A DNA stretch of 64,000 nucleotides. Source: Morella rubra. Lineage: Eukaryota; Streptophyta; Magnoliopsida; Fagales; Myricaceae. Both the position numbers and the translations under genes were made by a program. Below the pieces are notes generated by a model. The model worked only from the letters and a program-made list of their open reading frames with translations, did not search any database and was not told where the DNA came from. The DNA lies in NCBI GenBank assembly GCA_003952965.2, contig CM025849.1:30377724-30441723 (forward strand), read 5' to 3'. Numbering within the stretch: position 1 is the first letter of the stretch; every line of letters begins with the position of its first letter. Below, piece after piece: positions 57,611 through 64,000 of the stretch.

Positions 57611-59929
57611 CTGGAGAATAAAGATTTTCTATTCTCAGGTTGGACAATGAGAGAAAAAGAGAGGAAGGCAGAGCCTTGGTGAAAGTATCAATAACCTGGG
57701 AATGAGTGGAGACATGGAAAGGCCGAATGGAACCAGCCTAAATATGATCATGGATGAGATGGCAGTCGAGTTCAATGTGGTTGGTGCATTCGTGGAAGAC
57801 AGGATTGGAAGCGATATGGATGGTTGCTTGGTTGTCACAATAAAGAGCAGTAGGTTGAGAGTGAGAAACTTGAAGATCAGCAAGAAGATACCTCAACCAA
57901 GTGATCTCACAACAAGTACTCGCTATAGCCTGGTACTTGGCCTCCGCAGAAGAACGAGAAACAATGGATTATTTCTTGCAACGCCATGAAACAAGAGACT
58001 GACCAAGGAAGACACAATTAATACCCAGTTACTGATTTGCATGAGTCTAGGCAAGAGCCCCAATCTGAATCGCATAAGGCTCGTAGAAAAAGGGAAGAAG
58101 AAGTTGGAAATGTAAGACCCTGTCCTAGAGCTCTCTTAACATAGCGCAAAATTTTGTGAACAGCATGATGATGAGAGATGGTTGGAGAGCTCATGAATTG
58201 ACTAAGTACTTGAGTAGCATAGCATAAATTTGGTCTTGTAATAGTCAAATACAATAAGCACCCAACCAATTTGCGATAGAGAGAAGGGTCAAATAAAAGT
58301 GAACCTATGTCCCTGCTGAATTTAGAATTTTGATCCATGGGAAGCTTGACAGGTTTGATTCCAAGGAACCTTGAGTCGGCCAAAATATCCAAAGCACATT
58401 TACGCTGACAATTTTGGATTCCACGCTGTGACTGAGCTACTTCCAGACCAAGAAAATATCTAAGGTCCCTGAGGGACTTAATTTTGAACCGGTCATTCAA
58501 GAAAACTTGAAGAGAGGTAATTGGCTCTAGATGAGAACTAGCCACAATAATGTCATTAACGTAAACTAATAAGGCTGTAAAAGAATCATTCTCAATGCTA
58601 GTGAACAAACTATTGTCAAATTTGGATTTCAAAAAATCCAAACTGAATGAGAGAATTTGTGAATTTGAAATTCCATTGGCAGGAGGCTTGCTTTTAAGCA
58701 ATCTGCAAACTTGACCACGCTCACCTTGATTTTAACCTGGTGGTCTCTTCATGTACACCTCTTCATCTAGGTCCCAATGTAGGAATGCATTATTGACATC
58801 AAATTGTTTGAGAAACCATCCCTTAACGGTAGCTACAACTAGTAAGGTTCTCACTGTGACTAGTTTAGCCACGGGTGAGAAGGTCTCGTGATTGTCTATA
58901 CCTTCTTGTTGTATGTACCCTTTAGCAACTAGGCATGCATTATACCTTTCAACAGTACCATTTGAATTGTACTTGACTTTGTATACCTATTTGCAGCATA
59001 TTGCCTCTTTTCCAGGAGGGAGAGCAGTAAGTGTCCAAGTCTTATTGAGTTCCAGGGCAGCAAGCTCAGAATTCATGGCTTTACACCAACGGTTTCACTG
59101 TAGCTAGTGGGTTCATGGTGAGTGGAAATAGATGAAGTGAAAGCTTTGTAAGGTGAGGATAGTTTGTGATAAGATAGTGTATGAGAGATTGAAAAATGAG
59201 TACCTAGAAGATGTGGTTCCATCATGGACTGAGACTGAGAAGGGAAAGTGGAAGTGGCTGGTGGTAGTGAAACTCTTGCAGAAATTGTGGTGCCTCGAGG
59301 ATGAGGGTGGACCTACAAAAAGGTGGCAAGATATGAGGAGGTGAAGGTGCAGGGTTAGAACTAGATCTGCAAGGAGGTGTTGAGGTATGAAAAGGTGAAG
59401 GTGTGTCTATTGGTAGTGGTTCAAATATATGATAGTCAGGAGGAAGAGGATAGTAAATCTCAGTTTTGGGTGATGTAGGAAAAAGACTAGAAGAAGGAAA
59501 AACAACACCTGGGAGATCTGGAAGAGGTTGTGTGGAAACAAAGTTTGATGGTGCAGGGGAAAAGAAGAAATTGAGGTTGAAGCTTTGAGAGAAAATGTCG
59601 TCTCATGAAAAATAACATCTCAAGATACAAAAATGGAGTAGGTATTCAAATCAACTAATTTGTATCCTTTCATTCCAAAGGGGTATCCAAGAAAAATACA
59701 ACTTCTTGGATCAAATTTCTTCCTACCCTGTTTCAAGGTGGAAGCAAAAGTAAAACATCCAAAAACTTTAAGGTGATGGTAGGCAGGTTTAGTTTGAAAG
59801 AGAGCTCAAAGTTATGCTGATGAGGTAGGTAGCTGTGAGCACACATTCATTCAATATCTCATAGAGAGACAAGATTGAAAACGAAGAGCCCTAGCTACTT
59901 GGAGAATGTGTTGGTATTTTCTCTCCACT
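57611..59929 (-). pseudogene. Ty1/Copia pol remnant (integrase end, RT, RNase H)
   Basis: On the minus strand the order is integrase C-terminal part (59925-59600: [55 protein letters not shown]), a linker, RT (58990-58018: [62 protein letters not shown]) and RNase H (57960-57625: SSAEAKYQAIASTCCEITWL, LYCDNQATIHIASNPVFHE). The catalytic YVDD motif is YVND, so the RT would be inactive. Frameshifts and stops are frequent, for example near 58020 and 58735. Confidence 0.85.
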
Positions 59930-60396
59930 CACTACAAAAAAAATTGACTTTTAGTGACAAAAAATTTTGTCACTAAAAGTCAATATTTCGTCATTAAAAG
60001 TATTAGTGACGAAATATTTTCGTCACGAGCTCCGTCAGCGAATGAGCGTCACGAAATGTATTTTGTGACGAAAATTTTTTAGTGACGGAAATTTTTCGTC
60101 ACTAAATTTACTGATGATCGGTACTTGTGACGATCGGTTGGTGAAAACAAAGTGATGGATCGATTGGAAGGCGATCGATCGGTATGCATTTGAGATGATC
60201 GAATGGTACATATTGACGATCGATCGGTTACGTATTGGTGATTGATCGACACATTTAAACGATCGCACGGTAAGAAATGGACGATCGATCGCTTAAGCAA
60301 CGACAATCGGACGCTTTATATAAGCGATCGATCACTTAAGTATAACAATCAATTGTTATGTCATGGACGATCGGTCGTTTAATGCAAAATGTGGTG
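59930..60396. mobile_element. Small CACTA-like element
   Basis: The left end CACTACAAAAAAAATTGACT then TTTAGTGAC is a clear CACTA terminus, followed by palindromic GTGACGAAA repeats and many CGATCGATCGGT-type subterminal motifs (60110-60380). The right end AAAATGTGGTG at 60396 is tentative. The flanks ACT and ACA agree in two of three bases. It separates integrase from gag sequence of Copia origin. Confidence 0.55.
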
Positions 60397-60953
60397 ACAA
60401 AGAGGGAAGAAAGATACCTGGATTTTTCAATGGTAGCCACAATGTGGTCATACTTTTCAATCAAACTGATCAGATATTTTGAACAATCCTTTCATCTGTC
60501 ATATCCTCACCATAAGTCCTCACTAATCTACTACTTCAATGAGTCTAGAACAATACTCTAACATTCTCATATTCTTTCATTTTTAAGATTTTCAAGTTCC
60601 CTTCTCAGCCTTTGAAGCTTAATGGTTTTGACTTTGTTGTTACCTTGAAATTCTTACTGCAAGATCTCTGAGGCTTACTTAGAAGAAGTAGCCCTCATCA
60701 GCCTTGGAAAGATGAACTCACTCACAGCTTGCTGCAAGGTAAACAAAGCCTTTGCATCTCTTTGCCTATCAGCCTTGACTTGGGTTGAATTAGAAGTGTC
60801 TCCAGCTGTGCCATCAGCAAGTGTAGGGACTCCATTTTCAACAACATCCCATAGATCAAGACAAAGGAAAAGAGTTTTCATTTTTATGCTTCAATAGTCA
60901 TAGTTCTCACCAACAAAAATAGGAAGAGTTGTAGAGGAACCAGGAGCAGCCAT
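60397..60953 (-). pseudogene. Ty1/Copia gag remnant
   Basis: The ATG at 60953 (MAAPGSSTTLPIFVGENYDY) opens a gag with a stop just after; it goes on as MKTLFLCLDLWDVVENGVPT and DRQRDAKALFTLQQAVSEFI (60881-60690). After a frameshift it ends with EKYDHIVATIEKSRYLS near 60410. This is the UBN2/DUF4219 type of Copia gag. The zinc knuckle, protease and most of the integrase are absent. Confidence 0.8.
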
Positions 60954-60976
60954 TACGCCTAAAAAGACCGAATGTT

Positions 60977-60989
60977 GCTCTAATACCAA
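60977..60989 (-). other. Primer-binding site of the minus-strand Copia
   Basis: The minus strand reads TTGGTATTAGAGC, a one-base variant of the initiator tRNA-Met type site, 24 bp upstream of the gag ATG. Confidence 0.75.
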
Positions 60990-60990
60990 C

Positions 60991-61250
60991 TGTTGGAATT
61001 GAAGTGGAAAGGAAAAGAAAAAATGATAAAGGAGATTGAGAACCTCAACCAAAACCTTGTTTGATTGATTCTGAATGTTCTACCCAATACATTAAGCCAA
61101 GAAAAAATATAAACACATTGAGCTAAGACAAAATATAAACCACTTGAAACTAACAAACTTAATGGAAGGCAGAGAGTTCCAAAGTGACAGAAAAAAAAAG
61201 TTTCCAAAGTTGTCTAATAATAGTAAATAACTAATAAATATGTTATGAAA
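60991..61250 (-). repeat. 5' LTR fragment of a Copia element (minus)
   Basis: It begins on the plus strand with TGTTGGAATTGAAGTGG directly after the primer-binding site. It does not match the LTR at 57286-57598, so the gag and pol remnants may come from different elements. The far end was not found. Confidence 0.45.
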
Positions 61251-61764
61251 AAATTGACATCACATTGATAACATGCACTAGTTTCAATAGCCAAGGACCC
61301 ACCGCATTTTTGCCTTTAACAAGCTTATGGAACTAGGCATGATGTGATTTAGAAAAAGAAAATCATGCATGGAAAAAGGGATCATGGATTTTCAACTTTC
61401 TCCAACCACAAGGTATAGTTGCTGGGTCTGTTCTTGGACACATGGACAATATTTTCATTCTTGGTCTGTTTATTTATTTGTTTTCTCAACAAAACAGAGA
61501 GTATTAAGCCAAAACTTGGAAGTTACCTAGAACCGGAGGAGTGCCGCTCGCATGCTTTTGGGAGATGTTTCGGCTCCTAATTTTGGTCTCATTGGCTCCT
61601 TATCTCACTAGTCACAGTGATATATATTCTTGAGTAAATCAAAATTTCATAACTAAACCACAAAGACCAACATAGAGAGAGAGAATGAAAGAGAGAAGGA
61701 AATCACGGCAAAGCTGAACTAAGATGGACAAGTGCTATGGCACGGCGTGATGGAGCTCGATGAG
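61251..61764. other. Spacer, nothing recognised
   Basis: There is a GA-rich tract at 61673-61700. No coding signal. Confidence 0.4.
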
Positions 61765-62334
61765 CAGTGGCGGATCCAGGATCAAAATCTATGGGGGTCG
61801 AATTTTAAAAGTGAAATGACAAGAAATTTTTTTTCCTTCATAATGCAAAAAATTGTCTTAAAATTACAATAACGAAAATTAAAGACTAAAAATATTAAAA
61901 ATATTAGAATACACATACCTTACTATGTACTGCGACTGAAAGGTGACAATTGTATCCTACATTTTTGCATCTTCTAAAAAATATTGCAAAATGACTTCTC
62001 AATAATTTTACGCATACACTTCAAAATGATAGGCCCAATAAATAAAGTTAATAACTTACCAAGTTGGGAATATTATATATTTAAGGTGTAAATAATTTCA
62101 ACAACTACAATACCATAAAGACCAATATTTGCTCATTGTTTTACGTAACTAGTCCTAGTGTGTAATATTAATAATTTACCTATATAAAAAATTACTAATA
62201 TTATTAATCAACTCAGGAGTTTGGAGTCACAAATAAATGTAACACACCGGATACAAACCTCTTACCCAAAGAATGTGGAAGGAAAGCAATACGTAATAGT
62301 TATTACTTAAAGATGGGGTTGAACAAAGCAAAAT

Positions 62335-62403
62335 GTGGCTGTAGTTTTGTAGTAAGAATTCCACGTTGTCGCCGTGGAGACGGGCTCGAATCCCAGCAGC
62401 CAC
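62335..62403 (+). tRNA. tRNA-Asp(GTC)-like sequence, probably pseudogene or SINE head
   Basis: The acceptor arms GTGGCTG and CAGCCAC pair over seven bases. The anticodon stem CCACG/CGTGG closes a seven-base loop TTGTCGC with anticodon GTC. The D-arm region TAGTTTTGTAGTAAGAATT follows the plant tRNA-Asp layout. The T arm is short: only GGG pairs with CCC, and the total is 69 nt, so it is about three bases short. The B-box-like GGCTCGAATCC has one change from consensus. A TTTTT run begins a few bases after the end. Function is doubtful. Confidence 0.5.
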
Positions 62404-62910
62404 ATCCTTTTTCGTATTTTTTAGTTCCAGGCTTGAGTGAGTGTTTCACATTTTTCTCGGTCTCCTAATCTGCCTCTTCATAAATAACAGCTATCTGGTT
62501 TCAACATTATCAAATTTGTAGATGCGCATATTACTTTCAACTCTTTCCATCTCTTCAAAGAAAGAGTACAGGGCATGAATCTTTGCAAGCGATTTGCTAT
62601 ATATATATTTTTAGCATGGGCTGCTTATGAAAATTGAAAATTGAATTTTTTCTATGAGAATATTTTATACAAATTAGAAAAATCAAAGATACCGTTTAAA
62701 TGATCGAAGCTGTGGCCTGTGGGTAAAAAATTGTAAGTAGCCTAGAGGTCCTAAGCAAAATTTGGATGACTTCCAAGTCACCCCACTTAAAAGGCTCGAG
62801 TCACCTAACATGGGCCTACTAGTTGCGTCAGAAGTGCAAAAAAAAGCGCTTCGCTTGCTCATGCCGCGTGGGAAATGTTCGCCATTTCTACGAAGACCAA
62901 ATTTGTTTTT

Positions 62911-63142
62911 AGAATAAATACAATATTGATCCACGTGGTTTACTTTAAAATCAAATAAGTCTTTAAACTTTAAAATATATAAAATTAATCTCTAAAGTTT
63001 AAAATTATTTATATTTGAAGGGTCCAAAAGAACTAAAACCATGATAAATATTAAATTTTAAGAACTAATTTTATGTATTTTAAAGTTTAAGGACTTATTT
63101 AATTTTAGAGTAAACCACATGAACCAATATTGTATTTATCCC
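62911..63142. mobile_element. Mutator-type MITE with perfect 9-bp target duplication
   Basis: The 232-bp foldback starts AGAATAAATACAATATTGAT and ends ATATTGTATTTATCCC, with arms pairing nearly throughout. It is flanked by TTTGTTTTT at 62902-62910 and 63143-63151. It is nested in the hAT-like element. Confidence 0.85.
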
Positions 63143-63557
63143 TTTGTTTTTTCGTCCTGAAAGGAGAAACGTTGGATGACCTGAGCCAATGGGGGTCGGG
63201 CTCCCAAAAGTCCAGACAACCTTATTGAAAAAAAAAAATTTATATGTAATTTTTTTTTTGGCCGGTCTAATGGGTGGCGGCCACCTAGGGCCGCACCCCC
63301 CTGGATCCGCCTGTGTTGATGAGGTAGTGAAGCTGAACCAAATGAAGAATCGGCCAGGTCCAACGTAGAGTTGTGATTTAAGTCAAAACCTGGAAGTGTG
63401 TTCCTAGCTAAGAGAAGTATAGTAAAGCGGATGATACTTGATTACATGGTTCAATAAGTTGACCCTATTTTGCATTTTTTTCTATAAATGACATGTGTTG
63501 ACAGGTGGGATGGACAGGGAGCAGTGAGTGCATTGGGTGGACTACAAATACTAACAG

Positions 63558-63710
63558 AGCGTTTGGATCGTGAAATTTTAACAAAATTTTACTTTTATCA
63601 AACATACTTCAAAATTTTACTTTTATTTTTATCATTCATTCACCAATGTCAATACATCTTTTTTTTTAACACCAACATAAAATTTTACTAAAATTCTATA
63701 ACCAAACGCT
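63558..63710. mobile_element. Small foldback MITE
   Basis: AGCGTTTGG at the left and CCAAACGCT at the right enclose AAAATTTTAC-type inverted blocks. The size is 153 bp. No target duplication could be fixed. Confidence 0.55.
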
Positions 63711-64000
63711 ATGATTAAATTTTATGATTTTGTTATTTCATGGACTAATTCGATTTTCTCCTATACACCAGACTAATTTGGCATTTATTTTAAGAAAAAT
63801 TGACTTTTTAGTCCTTGGGTTTAGACCCCTTTTATAATTTAGTCCCTCAAATTCAAACTTCAAATCTATGGTCCTTTTACTTCATGTCTTTGACATAAAA
63901 GCTCTTCCGTCATATTTCCGTTCATCAATTTAACGGAAGGGCATTCCACGTCTGCAGAGAATCAACGTGACAAGCCTATACGCCACGTCAACTTCTCTCA
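63711..64000. other. Window edge, MITE-like sequence cut off
   Basis: The text 'aaaattgactttttagtccttggg' (63795) and 'tagtccctcaaattcaaact' resembles Mutator-type MITE starts seen elsewhere here. Its partner would lie beyond the window. Confidence 0.3.

Larger units (their letters stand above)
61765..63315. mobile_element. Non-autonomous hAT-like element
   Basis: The ends are CAGTGGCGGATCCAGG and CCTGGATCCGCCTGTG. The flanks are TCGATGAG (61757-61764) and TTGATGAG (63316-63323), an 8-bp target duplication with one mismatch. CAG-type ends with 8-bp duplications are typical of hAT elements. The 1551-bp interior has no transposase but holds a tRNA-like sequence and a MITE. Confidence 0.72.

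Noticed and set aside
57702-57989. 95-codon plus-strand frame
   Set aside because: Antisense of Copia RNase H on the minus strand.

Overview
The window is nuclear DNA from a flowering plant, most likely a eudicot. It is AT-rich with GT-AG introns and is packed with plant-type transposons: Sirevirus and other Ty1/Copia elements, Ty3/Gypsy elements, CACTA, hAT-like and Harbinger-like elements, and Mutator-type MITEs. I cannot name the species. There is no sign of bacterial or organellar DNA.

The only host protein-coding genes I can support are four tandem members of the plant root cap (LEA-related, Pfam Root_cap-like) secreted protein family. All are on the minus strand with one phase-1 intron: A (1294-3075), B (9510-11168), C (28698-40936) and D (52095-53943). 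Each encodes a signal peptide, a proline-rich extensin-like stretch, an eight-cysteine module and a C-terminal Root_cap domain. Only B is open throughout (460 codons). A has one frameshift in its proline-rich exon. D has three single-base losses in exon 2. C carries a nonsense codon, frameshifts, a lost cysteine and a 10.6-kb retrotransposon in its second exon. A and B carry two copies of the eight-cysteine module; C and D carry one. B looks like a mosaic, with an A-like 5' half and a C/D-like 3' half.

Layout: 1-513 CACTA end; 1-5 kb unit A; 5.4-9.2 kb LTR remnants, one split by a 1.33-kb TIR element; 9.2-13.1 kb unit B; 13.1-25.5 kb nested transposon block (CACTA-like ends, two Mutator-type MITEs with 9-bp target duplications, a large Gypsy-like LTR, a 1-kb direct duplication, a decayed Copia element); 26.6-48.5 kb unit C, inflated by two solo LTRs with perfect 5-bp target duplications, an intact-ended Sirevirus and a decayed Gypsy element; 49.6-51.7 kb LTR and CACTA remnants; 51.7-57.3 kb unit D; 57.3-61.2 kb decayed minus-strand Copia sequence with a CACTA-like insert; 61.8-63.3 kb hAT-like element carrying a tRNA-Asp-like sequence and a MITE.

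The gene products would be secreted cell-wall proteins of the root tip by family precedent. The four promoters share a TATA box and an upstream ACGT-core block. One-base indels are frequent both in the genes and in a retrotransposon whose LTRs are nearly identical. Some of the 'pseudogene' lesions could therefore be assembly errors.
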